NCBI GenBank assembly: GCA_008711295.1
Contig: VUYV01000011.1
Coordinates: 2,417,669-2,481,668, forward strand
From: Anarhynchus alexandrinus
Taxonomy: Eukaryota; Chordata; Aves; Charadriiformes; Charadriidae
Length of the DNA: 64,000 nucleotides
Direction: 5' to 3'
Part shown: positions 35,901-47,960 of the stretch, piece after piece
Layout: each line of letters opens with the position of its first letter
Position numbering within the stretch: the first letter of the stretch is position 1
Translations under genes and position numbers: made by a program
The notes under the pieces: model-generated
Seen by the model: only the letters and a program-made list of their open reading frames with translations
Database searches by the model: none
Told to the model about the DNA's origin: nothing

Positions 35901-38900
35901 ACATATACTCACTTGCTTGCCCTCAGCAGTACATTCACAGGATCTTGACTTCCCTTCCTGCAAGGTCACATCTGGTCCAAGAAGGAAAGGCAAACTCATG
36001 TCCATTTGTGCTCTGCCACTGCTCACAGTCTTGGGCATTTCCAGCCAAGGTCCCTGGGCATGACCCAGCATTCATCTCCACACATCTTTCTTTCAAGATC
36101 TGGCATGCAGGAAAGATCTTCCCTCCAGCCAGGATTTTCACCACCTTTTCAAAACCACTTATTTTCAGGAACCCATCTTTGAACAGACTTCTCTTCTTTT
36201 CAGGCCCCCAAGCCCCTAGTTTTCCCAACCTATCTAGCCTACATGCACAAGTACGATGCACGATCAGCCTTTGTCTCTCTACCAATTGGAGAATTTAGAA
36301 CACACAATTTCTGTTTAGTTAGGGTGTTGTCAAAATTTACAGCCAGCCCCAGTCACAACTTGCAAGTAGCAGGCTTGTGCTTGAGAGTTCAAAGGTGCTG
36401 CTTTGGACATACGTCCCCTCAGCCCACCCAGAATTATCTGCTACCTGTCAATATTCGCAACTAAAGCTATTTTTGCCTGCTGCTATTGCCCTTTCCATCA
36501 GGTCCCTCTTGCTGTTGCAATCCCACTGCTTTCTGCTGACCATGCTGGCCCCTGACTGAAGGGCTTCTCTGGCCCAAGGGAGAGAAGATGCCTATGCTGG
36601 CTGTTGACCGCCCATCTCTCAAGTATGTTGAACTTCAAGGAAGAGCCAGTCCCATGCAGACTTGATTGTCACCAGCTCCCACGTGAGTTTGGTTGTCTCC
36701 TCCCTATTCCCATCATTTCATTGCAATTGTGGTAGACAAAGAGGCAAGGGACAGACAAGCACACTCATGGAGGCTGACAAATTCTGCCTAGGACCAGTCC
36801 TCAATTCCTCCACGGACTCAGCTACTGGAAGACAAACCCTGTTTCCTTGGCACTTTCTCTCTAACTAAGGAGCATTCTAAGCAAAGACCCCAAAGGTTAA
36901 TAAAGGATTGGATTTCACTAAGCAGATTTTCTTCAGTGCCACAGCAAGGATGAGTTTCAATTGTGTCTGTTTCCATTAATTCTGGCTCTCCTTTCCCTTT
37001 GTCCAGGATACTTATGAACAGAGAGAAACCAACCTCCCAACAACCAAGCACTGTCACTTCAACACTCTTCTTCTACCATGAGCAATTTACCAGTGCCCGG
37101 GAGTCCCTCTGCACCACAGAATGCTTTCAAATACATTAATATAAACAAGGGTAACTGCACCTACATCAGCAGGGTCACTGCAGAGCAAAGCTGGTGACCA
37201 AGACTGCAGAGGATAGTGCCCAGCACACTGAGGCCAGTATCTGGCTCAAATGTGTCTGAGAGGTCAATGGCTTATGGAAGAACTGACAGAGGGGAAAATG
37301 CATCTCGGTCAAGAATGCCAATGGTAATGCAAATTGTGGATTTGGGCACTGGGTACTTGGTCTCTTGAACATATACGGAGACAAATCTTCCGAAATACAT
37401 CCACTCTCACAAGAGTCCCATTTTTCTCTCTCTGCTAAGCCTGATGCTTCCACCACAATTAGATGCATCTTCTCCATATCTGAGCAAGCTCCTGTTCTAT
37501 GAGCAAGCTAATGTACGTTCTTGTCTAGAGTAGAAATAGCCTTGAATTCACAAGCCTTCCCTGGAGACTGTGTCCTTCAATTGTACTAGAAAAGCCCTAG
37601 AAAGCACCACAGGCTACAGGCATTCTTAGGTGTTACAGTTTGAAAATGTTCACCTTCACCCTGCTGTCAAGAGCTACCTGCAGTACATGAGTCAACAATT
37701 AGTCACCCTGATATGTTGTACTGTGCTCCTGATCAGCTCACAAATGATGAGAAGTGAGCTCAGACTGGTGCCATTCAGTCCTGCTTGACTGTGCCTTTTA
37801 TTAATGTCTTCCAAAAGTTCCTCTTTAAAGAAAAACTGCAATCCCACAGATCACAGCAAGCACAGAGCTCTGTACCTCTCTGGTACAGAAGGTAAAAGAA
37901 AGATAATTAAATGGTCCAAGAATGAACTACTCCATCCTTCAGGAACAAATTATGAATGCAGCTGCATCCTTCTTAATGCAAAACTTCTTTTCCAGACTTA
38001 GGTGTTAGGTTACTGCTTTTTCCTCCCCCGTGGATGAACAGGGGAAAACTTGTCAGCAGGATTTTAGAAGCAAGACTGGACTAATGCCTTCTTTTCCAGT
38101 AGATTACCTACAAATAAAGGGTTGTCTGAAAAAGAACATGGGGACTAATGTCCCTCTTAACAGAGTTAAGGTGGTGTATTTATTCATTTTAGTATTACTA
38201 CAACTTAATACATTTTTATGACAGTTTAATGCTAGATGCTATTTTAAGACTGGTTCTTCAGTTTGCACAAACATAGCTCTGCTGAGAGACTCAAGTGTGT
38301 TCTCTAGAAGCCAAAGAGTAGGAGCAGCATTATCAAATATGAGATGAAAGAATATAGTGATAAAGGAAAAGTTTTAACAATCTTCCTGGGATTCATATGT
38401 AACACTGAACTAATTTTGCCCTTGCTCCCATGGGTTTTGCCTGACCCTCCTCGGAATTATTCTTTTGACTTCACTAGCTCTAAGAGCTGCACACAAAGTC
38501 CAACCTCATCCCACGGCAGGGCCTGCAAAAAGCAATGCAATTGCCTGTATTCAGATGAAGTCCAGAGCTCCCTCTCCCATCAATTCTCTGCAATACATAT
38601 CCTTTGGCTCCTGAACAAAGATTCAGACATTTAGCTCCTAAAGTTAAGAAAATTGGTCATCCTAATCCAGGTGACTTTGGACGTGTCCCAGTTGTTTACT
38701 GCAACCTGTTGGATCACCTTAAAGATTTCTATTTTAAGACATGCAGCTAGGAGTTTGTCCTCAAGATCTGTACTCCATAAAGCCCAGAATGCTAACATCA
38801 CTTCACCTTCTTTCTACTTTAATTTCCTCTTTCATACTTGAATCTCCTTCTCAAAGAGTTTCTAACTTATTACCAAATAGGGTCTATATGTGTATTATGT

Positions 38901-38907
38901 ACATCCA
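32931..38907. other. Non-coding stretch, nothing recognised
   Basis: Six kilobases without a recognisable exon, RNA gene or young repeat. The plus strand is notably pyrimidine-rich at 34660-34810 and 36050-36560. A good 5' splice-like word, CAAAG|GTAAGTCA, occurs at about 34498 on the plus strand, but no matching exon is visible. A roughly 21-bp imperfect duplication with AAAGAT(T/A)GCAT words lies near 34553-34595. Confidence 0.5.
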
Positions 38908-39488
38908 TGGTGGGTTGCTCTTGGTTGGCCACCAGGTGTCCACCAAGCTGCTCTATCACTCCCCTCCTCAGCAGGAGAGGGGGAAGAAAATAAGATGAAA
39001 AAACCATCATGGGTCAAGATAAAGGCAGCTTAATAAAGAAAAGCAGAGGCCACATATGGAAGCAAAGGAAAAAAAAATAATAATATTCTCTACTTCCCAT
39101 CAGCAGGCGATGTCCAGCCACTGCCCAGGAAGTAGGGCCTTAGTACGCATAGCAGTTGCTCCGGAAGACAAATGCCTTAATAACAAATGCCCCCTCCTCC
39201 TTCCTCTTAGCTTTTATTGCTTAGCGTGACGTCATATGGTATGGAACATCTCTTTGGTCAGTTTGGGTCAGGTGTTCTGGCTATATCCCCTCCCAACCTC
39301 TCTCCCACCCCCAGTCTATCGGCCTTTGGGGGAGCGGGGGGAGGCAGCCCTGATGCTGTGTGAACACTGCTCAGCAGTAGCCAAAACACTGGTGTGTTTT
39401 CAACACCTTTCCAGCTACAAGTACAAAGCACAGCACTGTGGAGGCTGCTATGGGGGAAGTTAACTTCATCCCAGCCAGACCCAATACA
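38908..39488 (-). mobile_element. Solo LTR of an avian endogenous retrovirus
   Basis: Read on the minus strand the element opens with TGTATTGGGTCTGGC and ends with CAACCCACCA, the pattern of an LTR family found in many birds; no adjacent gag/pol/env sequence is seen, so it is a solo LTR left by recombination. The U3 part carries a perfect CRE, TGACGTCA (39227-39234), a few bases upstream of a TATA-like AATAAAAG (about 39212-39219) in minus orientation. An A-rich stretch lies near 39067-39083. The outer left edge is uncertain (38898-38908), and flanks give only a weak ACAT-type match as a target duplication. It carries no genes. Confidence 0.85.
39227..39234. promoter_or_regulatory. Consensus CRE in the LTR
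   Basis: Perfect palindromic TGACGTCA, the binding word of CREB/ATF factors, placed just upstream of the TATA-like box in the minus-strand LTR promoter. Confidence 0.75.
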
Positions 39489-41360
39489 ACATTTCCAGAT
39501 GCAGGCTCATGAATGAGATCTTTCAAAGTGCCTCAGGATACACCCAAATATCCAGAAAGATTTCCTTTGGATACACAGCTTCAGTTGGAAAATTAAATAA
39601 AATGGGAAAGATGCTGGGAAGAGAAGGAAAACACACTGGTCGCCAGTAATTAACAAGTATGCCTTGCAAGCTTTTCCCAGTTGCTCAGCAACCCAGAAAG
39701 TCACACCAGAGACCAAGGGGTAATTGGTCAAGTGGCTTAACCGAACGCTTTCAGAGCAGCAGTTTTAGGTGGATAAGGGAAACCTTTGGTGTATTCCCAC
39801 ATCTTCACTGTCCTGTACTGGTATTACAGGCCCCAAATAAAGTCCAGGGAGACCTCAGACAACTTCTACTCCATTCAAAGGGAACAGTGGAACAACAATT
39901 GCTGAAGAGAGACCTTTACCTTCATATCACCTTTTCTCTTCATTTGCTATGCCCATATCAGAAAATATAGAGGCCAGGGCCCATTTGCTGGCTCCATCTG
40001 GCTAAACTTCCTTCCTTCCCAAGACAAGGTGCCAAAATGAAACATCCCTGGGCTACCCTGTCCCCTAAACCAGGCCTGAGTTTGTCTGAAAGTGTTCGTT
40101 GGCATGGGACACAACTGTGCTGGGGGACATTAACAGCAAAACCGTCACACTGCCACACCAGGCCAAGCATGGGCCAGTAGACATCCAGGAGCTCCCTGGG
40201 CACCACCTGGAATGGAATAGGTAAGGAGCATCCCCCCTGAGGTGGGCACTGGGGCCCAACTGGCAGAATTTGCCATCATTCACAGGGCCACAGCCACAAA
40301 TTGAACGGAGCAGAGTCACGGGCTGGAAGCCAAACCTTTGACAGCTTAGCGTCTGTCCCAGTGGAGGAAAATCTGGTTCACAGAAATTAAAAGTGCTCTG
40401 CCCGGCTTTTTTTGACAATAACCACCAAGGATGGATGAAGTAGACAAATAAACCAGTTGGCAGTAGAGAAGGTAGCAGTAAGACACGGGTGTTTTGCTAA
40501 ACAAGCAGCAGTCTGGGTCAGCCCTGTGCCCGGCGTCCCCACCCACCCTTCCTTTTAATTGCAATTAATTCTTCCACCACAAGGAATCTGACTTTGCAAA
40601 CAGACCTGGCTCTGGCAGAAAGAAATGATCTTCAACGCGTTTCCTGGGGGTGCTTTGATAATGAGAAGAGAGTTGAGTTAAACAGTGACAACACCTGACT
40701 GTCCTTCCTGCTTTCATTTTGTCCCTTTAATTAACAAAAAAAAAAAAAGTGTTTGAAAAATTGTCAAAAAAGCAAAACAATGCCCACATATCACCCTTTG
40801 GATAAAAACAATTTTGAAATCTGACACTTATGTAGTTCTGTAGGCACAGTGGCTATTAATAATTCAACAAAATATTATAGTCATTACTATATTTTGCAAT
40901 ATTACAACAGAACTCCTCTCCAAATCTCATTGCAACAGCCATTAATAAATAAAATGCAATTCACTGTATTAAATGTGTTGTATAAAGGCTAAATATTTCA
41001 TCAGAACTAATTCATTTTAAATAATCAGACTAGGACTCTCCTCCTAGCACCAGGACAAATCTCCCGCTCCGTACACTTTCCACATTTAGAAATGAAATTA
41101 TGTTTCAAAAAGAAAATCATAAATTGAATTCAGCTGGAACATCTACGCAGCAGCTCGTAGACTACAACCCCCTGCAGACTGATGGGATCACAACCAAACA
41201 GGCCACGAGTCTCACAACTTTGTTATTCTGTTTATGCAACCCAGGAAAATTAAGATTGGAAAAATACAATAGAATGGTTCGCATTTATTGCCTGCCTGGA
41301 ACAGTGGCCAACACCTGATTCTCTGTGGGAAGGAGAAAGAAAAAGCATCTTAGTCGAGCG
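39489..41360. other. Non-coding stretch; AT-rich part may be regulatory
   Basis: 39489-40680 is ordinary non-coding sequence. 40680-41010 is AT-rich with many ATTAAT, TTAATTAA and ATTTTG words and resembles the other candidate conserved blocks. No gene found. Confidence 0.4.
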
Positions 41361-41475
41361 CTTACCCAGTGCTTTTCATCAGTCAGTCTCAAAGGCTTTG
41401 CAAAGGAGCTCAGTTTCCTCTCACAGGTGGGGAAACTGAGGCACAGAGGGAAACACCTTGTCAGTGGTTAACATA
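41361..41475. mobile_element. Ancient amniote interspersed repeat (MIR/L2/L3-like)
   Basis: The sequence follows the old amniote repeat pattern 'GCTTTTCATC ... CTCAAAG(C)GCTTT(A)CAAAG ... GGGGAAACTGAGGCACAGAG'. The intact word GGGGAAACTGAGGCACAGAG near 41430 is the most diagnostic. The exact family cannot be assigned without a repeat library. Confidence 0.6.
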
Positions 41476-41845
41476 AAGGCTAAAGGATGAGCTCATACAT
41501 AGTTCTCCATTGCACACAAATAATGCACATGTGAGCTCTACCCTATTGCCTCCAAAGGCACTCATGACTCCATCTCAGCTGCAACTTAACTTTGGGGTAA
41601 AAAAGCCAACCAAACAAGAAAAAACAGCCCTTTAAGCAAAATGAAAGTATTTGCCAAAATTGGATCTCAGAAATGGAACCAAGTGATGTAGATGTGAAGT
41701 GCAACTCCCCCTCCACTCTCAAACACACCAACCTCCCAACCTACACAGCCATAAACTAGTGAGTTTCTAACCAGGACAAAGAAGAGGGAGTTTGATTTTA
41801 GGTTTTGCCAGCTGCTATTATTAGGAAAAAAATGTTACCAAACCC
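41476..41845. other. Non-coding stretch, nothing recognised
   Basis: No exon or repeat seen. Confidence 0.5.
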
Positions 41846-41990
41846 ATATTAAAAAAAATTAAAAATCCACACACAAGAAAACCCCAAAGAAACAAAAAAA
41901 AAAAACCACCAAAAAAACCCCAAACTTTACTTATTTGTTTGGANNNNNNNNNNAAAAAAAAAAAAACCACCAAAAAGACCCACACATGTA
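41846..41990 (+). repeat. A-rich tract interrupted by an assembly gap
   Basis: A-runs with CCACC and ACCCC words. The sequence left of the gap from about 41895 and the sequence right of it from about 41954 align to each other imperfectly (both contain CCACCAAAAA followed by similar bases), so the flanks may be two readings of one locus. Confidence 0.75.
41944..41953. other. 10-N assembly gap
   Basis: Ten Ns in an A-rich low-complexity tract; probably a placeholder length. Confidence 0.95.
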
Positions 41991-42505
41991 CTTGTGAGTT
42001 TGAATTTTTCACTTTAAAAAGTTCCTCCACAAAAAAAACCCACTCTCTAAAGTAACTGCTACTTTCTGGCCACCTCCAGAACAGCATGTAAGCATCCACC
42101 CTGCTGACTGACAAACTGATGTCAGCAAGGTAATTCCTGTAATTAAAACAAAGCAACTTATTAGCAGGGCCTGCATCAGACACTATAATCTCTGTTTTTA
42201 TCCATGGAGCTCACTGCTTTCCTCCAACAAGAGGACATGAACACTGCAACTTTCTTTTCACCAACTTTATACCAAGACACAGCATAGTGCAGAAAATCCG
42301 AGGGGGTAGTATTTTCAAGAGTGACTTTTCACAGTAAAATAGCAACTTAATAAGGCCAGCATATTTTATATCTCCTAAATTGTGCTGAATTTGCTTTTAT
42401 AAGTATATAATTATAAATGTTTTGTTTTAACCTTTTAAAAGAAAAATCTCAGCTTTTCTATAAAAAAAAAAAATCCTTTAAACAATTTCTTAAAAAATAA
42501 GGAGA

Positions 42506-42565
42506 TGTGGGTTTTTGTTTCGTTCTTTGTGTTGTGGGTGTTTTGGGGGTTTTTGTGTTGTTGGT
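42506..42565 (-). repeat. T/G-rich low-complexity tract
   Basis: GTTTTTGTTTCG and GTGTTGTGGGTG-type words: the complement of the A/C-rich tracts elsewhere, here in the opposite orientation. Confidence 0.75.
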
Positions 42566-42804
42566 ATGACAGTCTGTGCTTGATCCAGGACAGAATCCAG
42601 GGAGACCTGTCAGGGTGGAGATTGGGGATAGGAATTAAGACCAAATTATTTCCCTTCTGTCAACCACCCCATACACACTCAAAAACACCAAACTGAGCAG
42701 TAGGTTCTTTGCAGGGCTCTATGTCCTACACATGCTTGATTCCAGATAGATGCTAGATATATCAGATACAATTCAACACCAGATACAACTGTGCTACTGA
42801 GCAA

Positions 42805-42820
42805 TGTCACATATGTGACA
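42805..42820. repeat. Perfect 16-bp palindrome
   Basis: TGTCACATATGTGACA reads the same on both strands and is centred on the E-box CATATG. Confidence 0.85.
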
Positions 42821-42945
42821 CTGGGAATAGATGGACTTTTGGTCTCATGCAGCACATCTGATCTTATGTTCCTGGGCACATGTCCAAAACCCATTAAACT
42901 CAATAGAAATGCAAAGAATTCACTGGCTTTGAATCAGATCTTGTA
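42816..42945 (+). mobile_element. Ancient CR1-type LINE 3' fragment (degenerate)
   Basis: The sequence from 42816 follows 'ACTGGG..TAGATGGAC.TTTGGTCT' and then CTTATGTTCC, the pattern of an old amniote CR1-type 3' end. It is the reverse orientation of the fragment at 27145. Following bases (CACTGGCTTTGAATCAGATC) resemble another common old amniote repeat. High divergence makes edges approximate. Confidence 0.45.
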
Positions 42946-44774
42946 GGACAACGGACAGGAACAGCTAGAGATATTTAGCCTGTCAAGGAGAAGAGTTAAT
43001 GGGAATTTGCTCTAATAAATACACCACCTTTACTACACTGTCTATTTGTGCTTTAAGTCATTCAGCCTCAAGAGCTAAGGAGCCTTAACTCTTGAGCCAA
43101 AGCCCAGATGATTTCTCTAGGCTTTCACCAAGACCCTATAAAGCACTGGCGGCAGTGTTGAGATGAGCCAGCAGGGCTTGAGCTAGTGGGGAACCTAAAC
43201 TCAGGACCAGGGAGGGAGCAACATAGCACGGCTACAGAACATGGGAACTTGGAAAAGGGACGCAGAGCTCAGGCAATGAGCAAACCAGCAAGAGAACATG
43301 CTGCGCCACAAACCAGGATGGTATCCACCAAGGCAGTAAAGAAGCCTCATTTTTGTTTGACACGCTGTTTGGACACTGCTTGGTGGAAATTTGCAATTGA
43401 AGCCCTCATTATCATTAACAGCTACTTCTAAAGGACTGAATTCCTGGATTGCTCAGCCCCTTCAAGAGACAACCCTCTGCCTCACCTTGCAGCTCAATGG
43501 CTTGTGACACTTGGTAATTTATCACAGCATTAATGCTTTTCTGGTTGCTGTCTGTTAGAAAACACAGGTTGAAGCACAGCCACGCAGGCAGAAGAGGATT
43601 TCAAATTCCATCCTGTCCAAGTGCACCGGCAGCCAGAGAAGGGGAAGGCACGTGGGTCTAATTCCCATCTTACTGACACTCCATCAGTGTATCACCACTG
43701 ACTTTGAAGGTATTCTTGTTGCCCTACTCCAACATCAGGCAGATAAAAAATAAGACCTTGAAATATAGCATGCTGCTCTGACAGAAGCCATTGCTTCATC
43801 AGGGTAGGGTCCTTATCAAGGCAAGCGTTTTTTACAATACCAAGGATTTAAACAAAGCACAGCAGTTTCATTAAGGAGACAGCAAAAGAGAGACCAAAGG
43901 GTTCCAGTGACAAGTCACTCCAAGCAGAAGTGCGAGGATCCAGAACAGCATTTCCAGTTTGGCAATGGGATCACTCACAGCACTTGGGCTGTCTGGCCAA
44001 ATCTGTGTACTATTTATCTACCCAGAAAAAAAAAAATTTAAAAAATCCTCATAGCAGCTGTTCCTCCAGCAAGCGCAGAAGAGTCTGCAATCCCAGCTCA
44101 AGGCTACATCATAGCATAATTTTTAAGTCTGTTTTGCTAGTTTATTACAAACTGTTCCTTCCCTCCAACTTCCATTCAGGAAGCTGGTTGCGACCTCTCG
44201 AAACAACAGGCACTCGTAAGCAGTGAAGATATTTAGCAAAGCAGTGAACTGAGAGCACACAGTTGCCTGAAAGACTTTGAGACATACTGCGTGCACTAGG
44301 AATGGACACCCATCTTCTCCCAGAACCATCACACCAGCATTTAGAATGCATTTTCACACTGAGGTTTTTATTAGAAATATTCCCAAAGAACAGAGACTTG
44401 GCAAGTCCAACTCACCAATTCTCACCCTAAGTGTCCAAATCACTGGTAGCCAAGGAACATCAATATTTGCATTGCTAATGCTGGCAACGCAGGCACATGT
44501 GAGTGCACTCCAGCAAATTTGCACTTGAACATCCAAATTTCCCACCAATGCAAGAAAAATACTTGCCCACACTGTGGCAATACCTCAATCTTCATCCCTC
44601 AAGTTGCAGACTTAGTCATGTACCCCATAATCAGGCAACTCATTTCCACTGTCCCAATCTCAGGACAATGGAAAAGAAGAATGGAGAGAAAAAAAAATAA
44701 TTAAGGGCACAAAGCCAAGGAGATACATAAAGACCCACATGGGCAAAACTAAGGCTTCACACAGAAATATTCAC
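42946..44774. other. Non-coding stretch, nothing recognised
   Basis: No coding exon, RNA gene or clear repeat. An A-run lies near 44024-44040. Confidence 0.5.
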
Positions 44775-44868
44775 ATTAGGGTCCTGTTCGCGCTACTGTA
44801 AATCAAGCTCTATTGGAGCAACACCAGCATAAATTTGCCATAAACCAGAGTGGATTTTGGACCATGAA
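44775..44868. mobile_element. Ancient amniote repeat (CR1-L3-like)
   Basis: Words such as GGTCCTG, CTATTGGAGCAACACCAGCA, TAAATTTG and AGAGTGGATTTTGGACC, in order, resemble the old repeat 'attggagttacaccggc ... gagaatttggccc'. Divergence is high and the call is from family memory. Confidence 0.4.
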
Positions 44869-45790
44869 CATCAGCTGAACAGCATCCCTTGAAAGGGTAA
44901 TATGTATTTTCTGACATCCTTCCTTTCTCTTCAGTTAATGGCAGGACAGACCATTTAACCACTGGTCTGAAGCTGTAGCTTGCAGGACAGTAATTTATGC
45001 ACTCTGGCAGGTGAGAATGACCCATTCAACTCTATCGACCTAAATAAGGACGAGAAAAGCCTCCTGACAGCATTTCTCTGCCCAGTTCTTGTCTGAGACA
45101 ACTCCAAGTATCATTCAGCCATGGCACGTCTAACCTGAATTGACCATGTCCCAGACACTTGCACGCTGACTCCAAATAATCGCTTTCCTCCCATCTCTCC
45201 TGGCGGTGGTCAGACTTAGCCATAAAGCAGCGTAGCATCAAAATACCGCTTAAATTCCCAGTAATTGTGCATGCTTTGCTCAGGAGGCTTTTTTTGTTTT
45301 TTTCTTCTGGTGCTAATTCCTTCCATTATGTTCATTCTCTGTCCCTGCCCTGGGCAGGAGCTGCCATAGCAGAAGGATGCACAAGGAAAACGCATCAGTA
45401 CAAGTCAAGCACGAGCCTGCCTCTGGAGGGAGAGCATTTAAATAAAGAATGAACCTGAAATAGCTACCAGCTTCCCTGCAGCCAGCACTGTCTGTCAGCA
45501 GGAATTCACCACAGGGGATTATCATGCAGGAGCAAAACATCTTCTGGCCCCACATTCAGGAGGGAGAAAATGAGCAAAAACTGACCAGCATGCCACCCCA
45601 GAGACTAGCACAGGCCTGTGTCAAAAAGAAACAAGAAAGGCCGCATCTTCCCCATCACAACTGATCATCTGTGGTCTGTAGGAACGAGCTGGCAGGGAAT
45701 GAATGCCCATGCTTCCTCCTCTTCGGGGAGTTCAAATTCCCGATATGCAGGCAAAAACAACTAGCAAGGTTATGCCACCTGTATTATCTA
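44869..45790. other. Non-coding stretch, nothing recognised
   Basis: No coding exon or repeat recognised. A T-rich run lies at 45290-45306. Confidence 0.5.
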
Positions 45791-45840
45791 CAGCACCCTT
45801 TAAAGACCAAGATTTGTGCAAGGTGCTGTACATACACCTG
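45791..45840. mobile_element. Ancient amniote repeat fragment
   Basis: GCACCCTTTAAAGACCAAGA followed by TGTGCAAGGTGCTGTACATA resembles the old amniote repeat word 'GTGC(T/A)AGGCGCTGTACAAACA'. Only about 50 bases are recognisable. Confidence 0.35.
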
Positions 45841-45851
45841 GGGGGGGGGGG
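45840..45851 (+). repeat. Poly-G run (12)
   Basis: Twelve consecutive G in non-CpG-island DNA; likely length-variable. Confidence 0.95.
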
Positions 45852-47559
45852 AAATTCCTTTCTTGTTCCCAAATGTTTACCATTAAGCACAGTTTCCTAC
45901 TTATCTCTCAAAACCCTACAACTCCATGGGCATTTTCAGAAAAAAAATGCTTTTAGCTTAGGACAAAACAGGTTTCAAGGACAGACCCCAACTAATTGCC
46001 AGTTCTTTTCCAGAGGCTGTATGAGTCACTGCCACTGTCCAAAGGCCATAGCAAGGGAAGGAGAAGGAAGGGACCTGTAATTCCATATAAAGGGATCAGA
46101 GCACATGAGCAACAGCAGGAAGGTGTAGAGAGGGAACGGAGGAAAATCAGGCAGAACCAGACTACAGCCCCAAATCATCGCTGGTTACATGGTACTTACA
46201 TTTTATCTAGTTGAATAGTTGTATACCTAGTTCTATAGTTATCAGGTCACATATCCTTACACATATATGTAAACATAAGCATAGTATCTTCTACGTTTCT
46301 AAAACACTTTTTTTTTTATAAGCACTCAGTGATTGAAATGGGATTTTAAAAGATGTAAAAAGCCCAGGAAGCTCTACTGTGTCTCTGTCTCATCCTCCTC
46401 TCAGGTGCCCACAAGCAGCTTATTTTGATAAACATGGGTATAGCGAGTTTTGTACTAATAAACCTGCTAGCTACCAAGGGCAATAAACGTTACAGACAAC
46501 CCTCATAGGTAAGGACACACAGCGTTAGACAAGGTGTTTCCCCATGAGCTGTGAAACAGAAACAGCAGCACCGCGTGCTTTCACACACCCATCAACTCCC
46601 TCCTGTGTCCTCATCACACGTTCCACGGATCGGCTCCTGCTTCTCGCCCTTGTCTCCACTAGGATGAGCACGTGAAGAAATCCCTGCAGCTCGTTCAGGC
46701 CCCAGTCTGAGAACAGCCTCCACTAGTCGGTGACTTTCATGACTGTTAACCTTTGTCTTTGGGGAAGAAGATGAGCATCTCCCATTTTACAGGAGACGTA
46801 ATACTCTCAAATGATCTGCTATTTTATTTTACCAACATTCGATCTCATTCTTCAGTGCTGGAGTTAGACCTGCCTCGTTCCCCTTCCTGTGAGTTTCCAC
46901 TAACACACCTTCTCCCCAATCCAGTTTATTGCCTGTTTCCAGTAGCACTACAGGAAGCACAAATTAAAACAAAAACAAAACGAAGCAAAACAATAAAGCA
47001 AGCACACAGAAAGCAAAGAGCCACCAGAACAAAACCTCAGTGCAACTCAGAAAGGCAGGCTTTGTTACTTGTACTATGCGAGGTAAGAACAAGTAATGAA
47101 GATAATCTTAAATTAATTAAAAGTAAGGAAGAGTGGAATTGAGCCTGCAACAAAGAAATGCAGCACAAGCAAACTGAGAACGCTCCACTGCCAGAGATGT
47201 TGCCTTGTGATTAAAGGAACAGAAGTTCCCAGGCAGGCTGGCAAAAAACAACCATGAACAATATTAATTAAGTAAATTAAGGCCTTCTCAGTGCCCATGC
47301 TGTAGCTGTGTTTTAGGTTGCCTTCAAAAAGAAACAAAGTTTTGGTTTTGGATGAAACAGAACATGCTGTCTGTGAGTTTGCATGAAAGGGGTAACTTTG
47401 GAATCTGTTGACCAATTCGAGCTGAATTCAATGGGGAATAATGGTCACAGAGATACAGAGTTCCTTGAAGTTCAGCTGAGTGAAGAATCAGGTCCCAAAA
47501 TAACATTTGGCCTGAACCATAAGCCACCCAGCGTCCATTCTCACAGCTGGCAGGGCTCC
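45852..47559. other. Non-coding stretch, nothing firm
   Basis: Contains an A/C-rich low-complexity tract at 46964-47020 and a 5' splice-like word GCGAG|GTAAGAAC near 47080 on the plus strand. The 129-codon open frame before it (46753-47142) has no recognisable domain. Confidence 0.5.
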
Positions 47560-47960
47560 GGCTGATCAGCGCACGGACCGCAGTCGGCCCTCCAGCACAC
47601 CTCTAATGCTCGACCAAGTGCACCATGTGCCACCATTTACCCCTCCAAATGGGCAGCAGGACGAGGGATCATGACAGAGATGAAAGAAAACACCGAGAGA
47701 CAGAGGAGTCCTGGAAGGGCAAGTAGTTAAGCGATAAGCAATGGCTAACTTCTGTTGCTCAATAAAACGACCAGGCATTTTACTCATTTTCTGACCTGTC
47801 GGCGAGCAGACAGCTCTCATAGGCCAGATAACTACTAAGCGTTCATTGCAGCTGCTGGGGCAGAGCCTCAAAAACACTCAGCAGAAATCATAAGCCAGTG
47901 GGGTGCCCTGGCCAGATCTTTCTCCGCCATATTGCATGTCCCACGCTTTTCTGAAAGCCC
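47560..47960. promoter_or_regulatory. Candidate regulatory element retaining CpGs
   Basis: A 400-base non-coding block that keeps CpG dinucleotides more often than its flanks (for example around 47560-47590, 47690-47735 and 47800-47845), without being a CpG island. CpG retention in isolated non-coding DNA can reflect constraint. No coding frame or repeat was recognised. Confidence 0.3.
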
